Below, piece after piece: positions 1 to 7,380 of a DNA stretch of 22,769 nucleotides. The position numbers were made by a program, and so were the translations under genes. Position 1 is the first letter of the stretch. Each line of letters begins with the position of its first letter. Origin of the DNA: an uncultured bacterium (GTDB lineage: Bacteria > Bacillota > Clostridia > Oscillospirales > Acutalibacteraceae); the NCBI GenBank assembly GCA_905215855.1, contig CAJMRT010000033.1, positions 1 to 22,769 on the forward strand, given 5' to 3'. The notes under the pieces were generated by a model that had not been told where the DNA came from, searched no databases, and saw only the letters and a list, made by a program, of their open reading frames with translations.

Positions 1-2
1 GC

Positions 3-167
3 TATTGTAAAGAAGATTTATCTTATGAAAATGTGAAAAGTAAAACCTTTATAACGGAATATTTTGAAGATGTTGATTCTTTAATTAATGCAATTAAAGA
101 ATATAAAAGAGTATCAAATATTCCTAATCATGAATCCTCCCTTTTTGATTTATTAAAAAAAGAATAA
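3..167 (+). CDS. C-terminal 54 residues of an unrecognised protein (5' end outside the window)
   Basis: An open frame enters from the left edge and ends at a TAA at 165-167, followed by a weak terminator-like hairpin. The visible residues are mixed and charged, with an acidic stretch near EYFEDVDSL and a tail ending SSLFDLLKKE. It has no membrane segment, no cysteine cluster and no tyrosine-recombinase signature. Family is not recognised. It lies inside the putative element end, so it is probably the last gene of that element. The codon-like pattern and clean stop support it being a gene, but there is no start to judge. Confidence 0.5.
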   Translation, partial: YCKEDLSYENVKSKTFITEYFEDVDSLINAIKEYKRVSNIPNHESSLFDLLKKE

Positions 168-184
168 ACAGAAAAAATAAAGCC

Positions 185-212
185 GAGGATATGAAAATTG
201 TCCTCAGTTTTT
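185..212 (+). terminator. Weak hairpin terminator after the partial gene
   Basis: GAGGAT (185-190) pairs with GTCCTC (200-205), with one G-U pair and a 9-base loop, followed by a T-rich tail (AGTTTTTGG). The stem is short, so this is only a plausible terminator. It lies 17 bases after the stop codon. Confidence 0.4.
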
Positions 213-304
213 GGTTGTTTTAGGGGTTATTTTTCGATAATTTTTGGGGTTGATTCTGAATATTATGCATTGGCAGTTTTTTGACTGATGAAATCTTGTA
301 AGGG

Positions 305-347
305 TTTTCTAAAAATTTTTCTAAAAAACTTTCTGAATTTTAGAAAA
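305..347. repeat. Inverted repeat TTTTCTAAAA / TTTTAGAAAA
   Basis: Ten bases at 305-314 are the exact reverse complement of 338-347, with a 23-base AT-rich loop. The pair lies about 120 bases left of the tRNA fragment. It could be a recombinase or excisionase binding arm, or an AT-rich terminator. AT richness lowers its significance. Confidence 0.45.
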
Positions 348-351
348 TAAA

Positions 352-374
352 GAACAATATATTAAATATTGTTC
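352..374. repeat. Inverted repeat GAACAATAT / ATATTGTTC
   Basis: Nine bases at 352-360 pair perfectly with 366-374 around a 5-base loop (ATTAA). The short loop and symmetry resemble a dimeric DNA-binding-protein site. It lies about 90 bases left of the attachment-like tRNA fragment. Confidence 0.45.
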
Positions 375-465
375 AGTGTTACAAAATCCTGAGATTGCTG
401 ATAATTACTGTGCTTTTTGGACTTTGCAGCATTAGGCGATACAAGATAATACCACTTCTGAGCCG

Positions 466-510
466 CTCCAAAACCGCGTGCCGAGGGTTCAAGTCCTTCT
501 GCCCCTGCCA
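466..510 (+). pseudogene. 3' half of tRNA-Trp(CCA), attachment-site remnant
   Basis: From left to right: anticodon loop CT-CCA-AA (466-472), 3' anticodon stem ACCGC (473-477), variable loop GTGCC (478-482), T arm GAGGG-TTCAAGT-CCTTC (483-499), acceptor 3' strand TGCCCCT (500-506), discriminator G (507) and encoded CCA (508-510). The anticodon CCA and the TGCCCCT-G-CCA end match bacterial tRNA-Trp. The 5' half (acceptor AGGGGCA, D arm, 5' anticodon stem) is missing upstream. Homology starts at the anticodon loop, a common crossover point for tyrosine recombinases. It cannot form a functional tRNA. Confidence 0.85.
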
Positions 511-515
511 CAAAC

Positions 516-560
516 AAGTCCTCAAAAATGGCTTAAGCAAGCCGTTTTTGAGGACTTTTT
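516..560 (+). terminator. Strong intrinsic terminator behind the tRNA-Trp fragment
   Basis: Nineteen bases at 516-534 pair with 539-557, with one G-U pair and a 4-base loop, followed directly by a T run. This is the kind of hairpin normally found just after a tRNA gene, consistent with the original chromosomal terminator of tRNA-Trp or with one carried in by an element. Confidence 0.85.
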
Positions 561-577
561 ATTTTCTGCTTATGGGC

Positions 578-622
578 TTTCTAACACTATACTCCTTGTA
601 TTTCTAACACTTTTCTGACACT
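578..622. repeat. Three direct repeats TTTCT(A/G)ACACT
   Basis: The 11-mer occurs at 578-588 and 601-611, and with one change at 612-622; the last two copies abut. An inverted GTTAGAAA lies at 661-668. Short direct repeats close to an attachment core resemble recombinase arm sites, but in the simple integration model they sit on the chromosomal side. The rest of 561-734 shows no gene and no convincing terminator for the leftward operon. Confidence 0.5.
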
Positions 623-734
623 TCGTATTTTCACTTAATGATAATCATATCCTGCAAGGCGTTAGAAATATCATTTTAGGAAGTTTTGTTTGCGTGCACA
701 TAAAAGTTTATGATTTATTCATTGCTCATCGGAT

Positions 735-1730
735 TTAATCGTCTGTAGCTTTGAAATTTATTTTATTTTCGGTCGCAAAGGTGTGTGCATAGGAATCTGT
801 CGGAGCGTGGATTGTTAGGTCTTTTGAGTCTTTGAAGGCAGATTTTCCTATGTAAGACACATTTTTGGTCAGGTAGATATCCTCAAGGGAGTAGGATTCT
901 TTGAACGCATTATCGGCAATGAATTTTACTGTATCGGGAACGACTGTTTCCTTTGCACCGCCGTAATTTATTGCGTCATCTGCAATTGAAATCACATCCA
1001 AGCCGTCAATATGTGCAGGAATTTCAAGCTTTTCCTCTGACGACATTGGGTTATAGTTAGTTATTACGCACACGGGCTTGCCGTCATCATAGATAACATC
1101 ATAATTATAATATTCGCCGTAATACGCACCGTTTCTGATTTTTGAATAATCGGTATTTTTAGCCTCCGGATTTTCAGGCTCGGTCGTATAGTTTTTATAA
1201 TTGATTTTATTTTCAACCGCAAATTTTTCGGCATAAGAACCCTTTTCGGCATATATCGTAAGGTTGTCAATGCCGTCAAAAGCGGTTTTTGCAATCTTAT
1301 TTACGGAGGGCGCAATATAAATTTCCGTTATATTTTTTGAATCCTTAAATGCGTCATCCTTGATTTCACAAATGCCGTTGGGGATAACAACTTTTTTAAG
1401 ACAATCAAAGCCGCTGAAAGCTTCCTTTTCAATAGCGGTTATTTTTGTATTTTCATCATATGAAGTCGGAATATACGCATCGTCCAAGCCGTAATATCCG
1501 CCCTGAAACAAGCCGACAGTGGCATAAAAATTTCCGTTTTCATCGTCTTGAAACTGAATTACAAACTGACCGTCAGCTGAAGCCTTTAGGCGATATTTTT
1601 CATCAACAGCCATTTGTTCAAATCTGTTATTTACGATTGTCGCTCTGGCAAGGAAAGACAATCCGAGCAAAGCGGCAACCGAGATGCAAAGAACAATGAA
1701 AAATTTATGAATAAACAGTTTACTTTTCAT
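735..1730 (-). CDS. Membrane-anchored BspA-type leucine-rich-repeat protein
   Basis: This is a 331-residue surface protein, probably mediating binding. A short basic N-terminus and one hydrophobic segment (about residues 8-29) act as signal or anchor. The rest holds LRR_5 (BspA/TpLRR) units of the form aF...LK.v.iP..v..I...AF. Two homologous blocks, about 90-175 and 245-325, each end in a near-identical tail (SYA..FA.ENKIN). I chose ATG at 1730, with an AAGGTG site 6 bases upstream, over GTG at 1739 that would start inside that site. It overlaps the ABC ATPase gene by 11 bases, so it is translationally coupled and likely part of the transport cassette. Its ligand is unknown. Confidence 0.8.
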   Translation of the reverse strand: MKSKLFIHKFFIVLCISVAALLGLSFLARATIVNNRFEQMAVDEKYRLKASADGQFVIQFQDDENGNFYATVGLFQGGYYGLDDAYIPTSYDENTKITAIEKEAFSGFDCLKKVVIPNGICEIKDDAFKDSKNITEIYIAPSVNKIAKTAFDGIDNLTIYAEKGSYAEKFAVENKINYKNYTTEPENPEAKNTDYSKIRNGAYYGEYYNYDVIYDDGKPVCVITNYNPMSSEEKLEIPAHIDGLDVISIADDAINYGGAKETVVPDTVKFIADNAFKESYSLEDIYLTKNVSYIGKSAFKDSKDLTIHAPTDSYAHTFATENKINFKATDD

Positions 1731-2343
1731 GCAGCTCACCTTCTGTCATTTTCAAAACAACATCACAAACTTCTTCCAAATCCTCTTTGTGATGAGTTGT
1801 GATAACTACGAGCGCACCTCTTTCTTTTTCTTCTTTAAGAAGCTTGTAAATCAGCTGTACACCGTCATTATCAAGTGCATTTGTCGGTTCATCAAGCAGG
1901 ATTATTTTCTGCTTTTCAAACACAGCCTGAGCAATATTCAGCCTCTGTTTCATACCAAGCGAAAACTTTTTCACCTTTAAATCAGACTTTAATCCCACAC
2001 GCTCAAGCGCTGTTTTTATATCCTCATCTGTGGCGGTTTTCTTGATTTTGCCGAGGATTTTCAGATTGTCAAAAGCATTGTACTGGGGCAACAGGTTCAT
2101 ATTTTCAATCACGATGCCTATGCTCGGAGGGAACGACATATCCTTGTGCAAAACCTTTCCGTCAATCACAACAGAGCCACTGTCGGGAACAAGCAAGCCT
2201 GCAATTGCTCTCAAAAGCATAGTTTTGCCCGAACCGTTGTGTCCGTAAATTCCGTAGATTTTGCCGTACTCAAAATTGTAACTTACATTATTTAAAATCG
2301 GTCTTGATTTGATACTTTTACAATAATTTTTTATTTCTACCAT
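1720..2343 (-). CDS. ABC transporter ATP-binding protein
   Basis: This cytoplasmic ATPase of 207 residues powers the adjacent membrane proteins. Visible motifs are Walker A GHNGSGKT (34-41), signature FSLGMKQR (127-134), Walker B IILLDEP (147-153) and the H-loop histidine in TTHH (183-184). The Q-loop position carries IENMNLLP, with glutamate near 80 instead of glutamine; this occurs in the BcrA-like drug and bacteriocin-immunity group. The length fits a minimal NBD with no C-terminal extension. The start at 2343 has a GAGGTG site. It begins 9 bases after the permease gene ends and overlaps the LRR gene downstream. The family is certain; the substrate is unknown. Confidence 0.93.
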   Translation of the reverse strand: MVEIKNYCKSIKSRPILNNVSYNFEYGKIYGIYGHNGSGKTMLLRAIAGLLVPDSGSVVIDGKVLHKDMSFPPSIGIVIENMNLLPQYNAFDNLKILGKIKKTATDEDIKTALERVGLKSDLKVKKFSLGMKQRLNIAQAVFEKQKIILLDEPTNALDNDGVQLIYKLLKEEKERGALVVITTHHKEDLEEVCDVVLKMTEGELHEK

Positions 2344-2352
2344 AATATCACC

Positions 2353-3045
2353 TCAAAAAATATCGGTTTTCTTAAATCTCAAATTCAGAATAAAAATGCA
2401 CAAAGCGTTTAACGCAACTATGAATAACAGGTATCCGTAGTAAATGCTCTCGCCCGACACAGCACCGTTCTGCATTCCGAACATCAAACTCGGGAAGAGA
2501 ATCATTTTCCAAATCGGTGCGTCAACAAAATTCTGAACCAAATAGTACGCAATAAAGCAATAGGTGAAAATTCCTATATTCACAACATGTGCAGGAATAC
2601 TGATTTCAAGCAAAGACTGAATAACTATCAGAGAAAAAATTGTCAGAAAGTACATAATCAAAGATTTAAGAGTTCCGCTTTCAACGGGAGTCATACTTTC
2701 TCTTGCAACAAAAAAGATTATGAACTGGAACAAAACAATGCAAATCAATGCTATAAAATTGTTAAGACAACGCTTTAAAATCAGCACTGTTTTTGAATAA
2801 TTGCGTACAATCAACATCTTGCCGTAGCCTTGTTTAAGGTTCTCAATTGAGCCGCTTGTAAAGAAGAGAATAAAACACACAGGCAGCAAAAGCGGCAGAA
2901 ATTTTGTAATTTCAAGGCCGTAATCGCTTGGGGCTAAACCAATCATAAAGGCATTTTGAAAGTTCCCCTGAAATACACAACTGAACAATTGAGCAAAGCA
3001 CGCAACAATCAGTATTATCGACAAAACAAGCTTACTTTTTAACAT
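2353..3045 (-). CDS. ABC-2-like membrane subunit (third permease of the cassette)
   Basis: A 230-residue integral membrane protein with about six hydrophobic segments (near 5-25, 48-65, 92-113, 127-147, 150-170 and 203-223) and short charged loops. The arrangement resembles ABC-2 type or lantibiotic-immunity permeases, but I see no diagnostic motif. Its start overlaps the preceding permease gene by 14 bases and the ATPase gene follows 9 bases later, so these products are probably one transporter. The ribosome site (GGATG, 9 bases away) is weaker than its neighbours', consistent with translational coupling. Confidence 0.75.
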   Translation of the reverse strand: MLKSKLVLSIILIVACFAQLFSCVFQGNFQNAFMIGLAPSDYGLEITKFLPLLLPVCFILFFTSGSIENLKQGYGKMLIVRNYSKTVLILKRCLNNFIALICIVLFQFIIFFVARESMTPVESGTLKSLIMYFLTIFSLIVIQSLLEISIPAHVVNIGIFTYCFIAYYLVQNFVDAPIWKMILFPSLMFGMQNGAVSGESIYYGYLLFIVALNALCIFILNLRFKKTDIF

Positions 3046-3787
3046 TACTCAAAACATCCTTTTTCTGATACAAAAAGTAGGAAGAGAAGATAAGCATAAA
3101 CATCATAAGCAATGCTCTTAATATAATGCCCCACATATCCGACAGAACCATTTCGCCGTTCATAAGTCTTGACAACACTATGGCATCTCTGAACGGAAGC
3201 CATACCCTGCTTATCATAAAAGCTACATCTGCAAAAAACTCTGTAAAAATCAGAGCTATGGTGATAATTGGAGCAACTTTCGGAGAAATGATTATTCCGA
3301 ATGAGAGCATAACGAGTCCTGCTCTGAAATAAAACAAAAACAAAGTCAAAAGTTCAAGTGCCGAATATTGCAGAAAATTCGATTCTAAAATCAGGTTAAT
3401 GTCAAAGCAGATGAGTGCCGCAACTACGCTGACTGCTTCTATCAAAAATGAAAACAGAAAAGCAAATACCGCACAATCAGCAATTCTTCTTGTAACAAAA
3501 GAGGCTCTTGATTTCAGTCTTACAATGTAACTTACATTCTCATCGGTAAATATGTAAAACAAAAACAGAACAAACACTACTATGAAAATGCAAACAACAT
3601 TACCTGATGCATTAAAATCTCCGTTGCCTGCAACTCTGTAAAAAACACCTTTTGGGCTTAACTTCTCAGCATAATCCGAATTAAAATAATTATAAAATCG
3701 CAAATATGTGTATGTGCAAAGCAGAGTGAAAAACACTGCACAAAGCGGAAGTACGATTGCATACTTTTTTAATTTACACCTGATCAT
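3032..3787 (-). CDS. ABC-2-like membrane subunit (second permease of the cassette)
   Basis: A 251-residue polytopic membrane protein. After a short basic N-terminus there are about six hydrophobic segments (near 9-30, 64-84, 104-128, 141-165, 168-190 and 223-243). A soluble loop of about 35 residues lies between the first two, presumably outside the cell. The function is inferred from position: it overlaps both flanking permease genes by 14 bases. The ATG at 3787 has AAGGTGA 6 bases upstream. It is not obviously a duplicate of either neighbour in sequence. Confidence 0.75.
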   Translation of the reverse strand: MIRCKLKKYAIVLPLCAVFFTLLCTYTYLRFYNYFNSDYAEKLSPKGVFYRVAGNGDFNASGNVVCIFIVVFVLFLFYIFTDENVSYIVRLKSRASFVTRRIADCAVFAFLFSFLIEAVSVVAALICFDINLILESNFLQYSALELLTLFLFYFRAGLVMLSFGIIISPKVAPIITIALIFTEFFADVAFMISRVWLPFRDAIVLSRLMNGEMVLSDMWGIILRALLMMFMLIFSSYFLYQKKDVLSNVKK

Positions 3788-4535
3788 ACTTAGTCACCTT
3801 AAAGAACGAAAACAGAGCAGCAACTATATTTATTGCTACTACAAAAATAATTGTAAAAGTATAATGTGATAAAGGATCCACAGTAAACGGGGTTAATGCT
3901 CCTATGATAGACGGTTTGATGGCAGTCGATATATACCATAATATGAAAGCTAACGGATAAAGAATAAATCTGTTTGGAAATGCCATTGCAAGTGCCGTTG
4001 CACCGCTTCCCACAATACCGCCAATGAATGAAAAAACAAGAATATAAAGTATGTTATAAAACATCGGATTGCTGTAAGACTGAAGTAGATTGGATTCAGA
4101 TTTCAGCATTTCCACATCAGCAGGAATATATGTACCTCCCGCAAAAACAATATGCACCATAAGGAGATTGAGTAAGAGAGGAATTATAAGCACAAAAAAC
4201 GAAACAGTAAAACTTTTAAGCATATTTAATGCAAAATACTTATTCTTACCTCTTTTTGTGATAAGAATATTTTTGTATCCTATTCTGTAATCTTCAATGC
4301 AATCATCCGCAACAATAATTGCCAAGAACAACGGTAAATACCCTTTCAACACGCCTCGCAGTCCTGCCGTCATAAAAGACCCCAAAAAAGTAACTAATCC
4401 GGGAACAGGAACAGAAGCTCCTTTGAACACATCTACAAAAGCCATCAATATATCTAAAATCGGAGCTACAAAAATAAAAAGTATAACACTTAATTTAAGT
4501 TTGTTATTAAATATTCGGGTAATATAATATGACAT
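3774..4535 (-). CDS. ABC-2-like membrane subunit (first permease of the cassette)
   Basis: A 253-residue polytopic membrane protein with an N-terminal segment near residues 14-35 and at least five more hydrophobic segments. One long external loop (about 132-160) separates segments in the middle. I start it at ATG 4535, with GAGGTG 6 bases upstream; the longer GTG start at 4544 would fall inside that ribosome site. It is the first membrane gene of the cassette, about 120 bases after the small secreted protein gene. The ABC-2 assignment rests on topology and on the adjacent ATPase. Confidence 0.75.
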   Translation of the reverse strand: MSYYITRIFNNKLKLSVILFIFVAPILDILMAFVDVFKGASVPVPGLVTFLGSFMTAGLRGVLKGYLPLFLAIIVADDCIEDYRIGYKNILITKRGKNKYFALNMLKSFTVSFFVLIIPLLLNLLMVHIVFAGGTYIPADVEMLKSESNLLQSYSNPMFYNILYILVFSFIGGIVGSGATALAMAFPNRFILYPLAFILWYISTAIKPSIIGALTPFTVDPLSHYTFTIIFVVAINIVAALFSFFKVTKYDQV

Positions 4536-4576
4536 AATTTTCACCTCAATTTACAGGCTAATTTGCTATATAGTTA

Positions 4577-4604
4577 TATGGTAAATCTGCAAATGACTTA
4601 TGAG
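4577..4604 (+). repeat. Copy 1 of an approximately 28-base inverted pair flanking the small secreted protein gene
   Basis: ATGGTAAATCTG (12 bases) is followed by a near match ending ATGACTTATGAG. The same pattern, with one extra base and a few substitutions, lies on the opposite strand at 5135-5163. The pair brackets the gene at 4655-5101. Both copies would be on the same minus-strand RNA and could pair. Confidence 0.45.
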
Positions 4605-4654
4605 AAATAAAAGTTAATTAACTAACAGTAATTTTTTTAAAACAGTAAAACTTT

Positions 4655-5101
4655 TTAGTAAGAAAATGCGTGTTTTGCTGTTTCTTCATCCCAATATCCT
4701 GCGACTTCATATGTATTGCCATCTTTCTCATTATTGTTCATAACAGCAAGTCCAACATTCATATTTTTACAGGAATCATACGCAGCAAAATATTTTTTGT
4801 CACTTCCCTGTTTTACAGCTTTTACATTCGATTGTTTTGAATACCAAGGTCCTGAAAGATAGAAATACATTATGGTACCTTTACCTTCTTCTGAATAAGT
4901 AAAATTAACTTTCCAAGGAACTTCCGGTCCTGAATTACCTCTGTACTCTGCCTTTGTATAAACCTTACCCAGGTATCCGGGAACCTTCACTGAAAACGGA
5001 ATATTATTATCAGATCCGTATGCCGTTGCACCAAATGCAAAAACGGAAATAAAAACGGTTGCCACAATTGCCATTGCTAATAATCTTTTATAGAATTTCA
5101 T
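4655..5101 (-). CDS. Small secreted protein, DUF2712-like
   Basis: A 148-residue exported protein: basic start MKFYKR, hydrophobic core about 7-25, probable cleavage after an alanine/glycine near 27-29, then about 120 mature residues. The mature part is rich in aromatic and lysine residues, with features such as RYRG-like AEYRG (51-55), PWKVNF (62-67), KQGSDKKYFAAY (97-108), NNN (122-124) and GYWDEET (135-141). From memory these match the DUF2712 family of small exported proteins of unknown function. It has one cysteine (111). The ATG is preceded by GAGGTGA. Placement directly before three permeases and an ABC ATPase suggests it is the cargo or sensor of that transporter. A bacteriocin-like role is possible but unproven. 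Confidence 0.72.
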   Translation of the reverse strand: MKFYKRLLAMAIVATVFISVFAFGATAYGSDNNIPFSVKVPGYLGKVYTKAEYRGNSGPEVPWKVNFTYSEEGKGTIMYFYLSGPWYSKQSNVKAVKQGSDKKYFAAYDSCKNMNVGLAVMNNNEKDGNTYEVAGYWDEETAKHAFSY

Positions 5102-5134
5102 TTCGTCACCTCATTTTTCTTAATATCCAGACCT

Positions 5135-5163
5135 CCTCACAAGCCATTGTACAGATTTACCAT
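5135..5163 (-). repeat. Copy 2 of the inverted pair, in the leader of the small secreted protein gene
   Basis: Read on the minus strand it begins with the same 12 bases ATGGTAAATCTG as 4577-4588 and ends ATGGCTTGTGAG. It lies about 35 bases before the start codon. It may be a structural or binding site shared by the leader and the downstream spacer. Confidence 0.45.
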
Positions 5164-5338
5164 TTAAACAAACGCAAATGCACGGTTTATCTGTTTAAAT
5201 TATTTATAATATTTTGATGTTTTTAATTTTAAGTTATTGTATCTTTAGTCGTATACAACTGAAAATTCAGTAGATTACACTTCAATTAGCTCTGTAATTA
5301 TTATTGCAATACTTTTTATACATTGACTTTATAATGCT

Positions 5339-5366
5339 ATTATATCACATTTTAATAATATTTCAA
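5339..5366 (-). promoter_or_regulatory. Probable sigma-A promoter of the secreted protein/ABC cassette
   Basis: On the minus strand TTGAAA (5361-5366) and TATAAT (5339-5344) are separated by 16 bases. The leader to the ATG at 5101 is about 230 bases, long enough for leader-level control. Confidence 0.6.
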
Positions 5367-5538
5367 GCAAATCAGGTAATTTTTACGACAAATTTTTACA
5401 CAATAATTTGTAAATATTGCACAATGGCTATTATTTAATATTGTATTGCTATATGCTTTAAATCAACCAATTTCTTTTATATTCAAATTATACAAATGCA
5501 AAGTGACTGTAAAATGACTATAACCCTTTTACAAAATA

Positions 5539-5583
5539 AAACAGGAAAACAAAGTGACAAATACGCATTTTGTTTTCCTGTTT
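5539..5583 (-). terminator. Terminator of the adenine deaminase gene
   Basis: A perfect 15-base stem (5539-5553 with 5569-5583, core ACAGGAAAAC) has a 15-base loop and is followed on the minus strand by TTTTATTTTG. It lies just beyond the stop of the deaminase gene. Confidence 0.75.
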
Positions 5584-5625
5584 AATTATTTAATATTTTA
5601 TTGTATTGTTAAAAGCTTCCGCACA

Positions 5626-7347
5626 TCAGAGCATTTTCCAATTTTCCGCATCAAACACACCTTTGGTGGTTATTCTCAAGCTTGGGATAACGGGCAGACT
5701 CAGAAACGAGAGAGTCATAAACGGATCAATGCTTTTGTCCGCACCGAGTTCATATGCAGATGACTTTGCATTTTCAAGCTTTTCGTTTACGGTTGTCAGC
5801 GGTTCATCGGACATCAAGCCTGCAATCGGGAGTTCGAGCAGAGCCTTGATTTTGCCGTTTTCAACAACTGCGATACCGCCCTTGCTGTCCTTGATTGCGT
5901 TCACGGCAACGGCTATATCGTCATCATTACAGCCGACTGTGATAATGTTGTGCGAATCGTGGGCAACCGAGGTTGCGACTGCACCCGATTTCAGCGAATA
6001 GCCTTTAACATAGCCGACACCGATATGGTTTGTGCCTTTGTGACGCTCAATGCAGGCAATTTTCAGAATATCGTTTTCCACATCAATTTTATCGGCTGTG
6101 CCGAGATTGCGTGTGAGCAATTCACCGCCGACAAGACCGATAAGCCCGAGTTTTCCGTCAACCTTGAAACTGCTCGGAGTTACGCTGTCAAGATGAAAAG
6201 TGTCAAAGCATTTTTCGGCAAGCTTTTCATCAACTGTGGGAGCAGAAAAGTCCTTAACTTCGCCGTCAAAAACAAGCTTGCCACACTTGAAAACAGTTTC
6301 AACATTGAAATCTTCAAGATTATCGACAACAACAATATCGGCAAGATAACCCGAAGCAATCGCACCTTTGTTATTGAGCAAAAAGTATCTTGCGGCATGG
6401 TGGGTTGCTGTTTTGAGGGCAACAATCGGATCTGCACCGTTTTTCAGCGCCTGTTTTACAATGTAGTCAATATGACCGCCATAGAGCAAATCGCTTGGAT
6501 GCTTATCATCTGTTGCAAACATACACCTTGAGTAATACTGCTGAGTCAAAAGCGGCATAAGTGCCTTGAGATTATGAGCGGCAGTACCCTCTCTAATCAT
6601 AATAAACTGACCTTTTCTCAGCTTTTCAAGGGCATTTTCAAAGGTGGAACACTCGTGGTCGGAATAGACACCTGCGGCAATGTATGCGTTGAGGTCATTG
6701 CCCGAAAGCTCAGGAGCGTGGCCGTCAATCTTCTTGTGATGAGCCTGCGAGGTGACAATTTTTGAAAGCACATTTTTATCGCCGTTGATAACACCGACAT
6801 AGTTCATCATCTCTGCAAGTCCGAGTACCTTTTTATTATCCAAGTACAAGTCAATATCCTTGCAGTCAAGCTCCGCACCGCTCTCGTCAATTTCTGTGGC
6901 AGGCACACATGACGGCATCATAAAATGAACATCAATCGGCAAATTTTGCGATGCCTGAATCATATATTCAACTCCGTCAATGCCCAATACATTTGCGATT
7001 TCGTGAGGGTCGGTTATGACTGTGGTTGTACCGTGGGCAACAACTGCCTTTGCAAATTCAGCAGGAGTCACCATTGAACTTTCAAGGTGAATATGTGCAT
7101 CAATAAAGCCGGGGAGAACGAGTTTTCCGCTAACATCAATCTCTGTTTTACCGTCATATTTTCCGACACCGGCAATCAGTCCGTTTGCAACGGCTATGTC
7201 ACCGCACAAAAATTCATTTGAAAACACATTAAGATACTTTGCGTTTTTTAAAACAAGGTCTGCCTTTTCCCTGCCTGCCGCAACCGCAATTATTCTCTGC
7301 TTTGCTGCAAGCTGTCTGTCTGTTTTCTGTCCGTATATTTCCTGCAT
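5626..7347 (-). CDS. ade: Adenine deaminase
   Basis: Converts adenine to hypoxanthine and ammonia in purine salvage (EC 3.5.4.2), in the cytoplasm with a metal centre. At 573 residues it matches the usual 570-590. The amidohydrolase metal motif DAHIH is at 83-87, followed by LESSM and HGTTTVITDPHEIANVLG. Later come GHAPELSGNDLNAY, the SDHE motif and the ATDDKHPSDLL segment typical of the family. The C-terminal part holds the adenine-deaminase-specific domain with VAHDSHNI. I chose ATG 7347, with a GGGCGGTG ribosome site, over an upstream in-frame ATG at 7410 that has none and adds 21 atypical residues. It stands alone, divergent from the dehydrogenase gene. Confidence 0.95.
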   Translation of the reverse strand: MQEIYGQKTDRQLAAKQRIIAVAAGREKADLVLKNAKYLNVFSNEFLCGDIAVANGLIAGVGKYDGKTEIDVSGKLVLPGFIDAHIHLESSMVTPAEFAKAVVAHGTTTVITDPHEIANVLGIDGVEYMIQASQNLPIDVHFMMPSCVPATEIDESGAELDCKDIDLYLDNKKVLGLAEMMNYVGVINGDKNVLSKIVTSQAHHKKIDGHAPELSGNDLNAYIAAGVYSDHECSTFENALEKLRKGQFIMIREGTAAHNLKALMPLLTQQYYSRCMFATDDKHPSDLLYGGHIDYIVKQALKNGADPIVALKTATHHAARYFLLNNKGAIASGYLADIVVVDNLEDFNVETVFKCGKLVFDGEVKDFSAPTVDEKLAEKCFDTFHLDSVTPSSFKVDGKLGLIGLVGGELLTRNLGTADKIDVENDILKIACIERHKGTNHIGVGYVKGYSLKSGAVATSVAHDSHNIITVGCNDDDIAVAVNAIKDSKGGIAVVENGKIKALLELPIAGLMSDEPLTTVNEKLENAKSSAYELGADKSIDPFMTLSFLSLPVIPSLRITTKGVFDAENWKML

Positions 7348-7380
7348 AAAAGCACCGCCCTTCTTATATATATTTACAAG

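Larger units (their letters stand above)
168..465. other. Gene-free AT-rich stretch with two palindromes
   Basis: I see no gene here. The stretch holds the weak hairpin at 185-212 and two perfect inverted repeats (305-347 and 352-374), and it stops where tRNA-Trp sequence begins. It is the arm region expected beside an attachment core. Confidence 0.5.
1..510. mobile_element. Probable right end of an element integrated in tRNA-Trp
   Basis: The stretch ends in an isolated 3' half of tRNA-Trp, while the 5' half is absent and replaced by unrelated AT-rich sequence. Integration into a tRNA gene leaves an intact tRNA at one end and a duplicated 3' half at the other. With the fragment on the plus strand, the element must lie to the left. 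The stretch carries the end of one gene and two strong palindromes and is otherwise gene-poor. No integrase is visible, so the element type is unknown. The element call is inference from the tRNA fragment. Confidence 0.45.
5102..5538. other. AT-rich spacer with long leader of the transport cassette
   Basis: No gene is visible. The minus strand holds a good promoter at 5339-5366 and a leader of about 230 bases that includes the short palindrome CTGAAAATTCAG near 5260 and the repeat at 5135-5163. The left portion (5367-5538) is plain AT-rich sequence. Confidence 0.5.

Noticed and set aside
395..607. A 70-residue plus-strand reading frame
   Set aside because: It runs through the tRNA-Trp fragment and its terminator, so it is not a gene.
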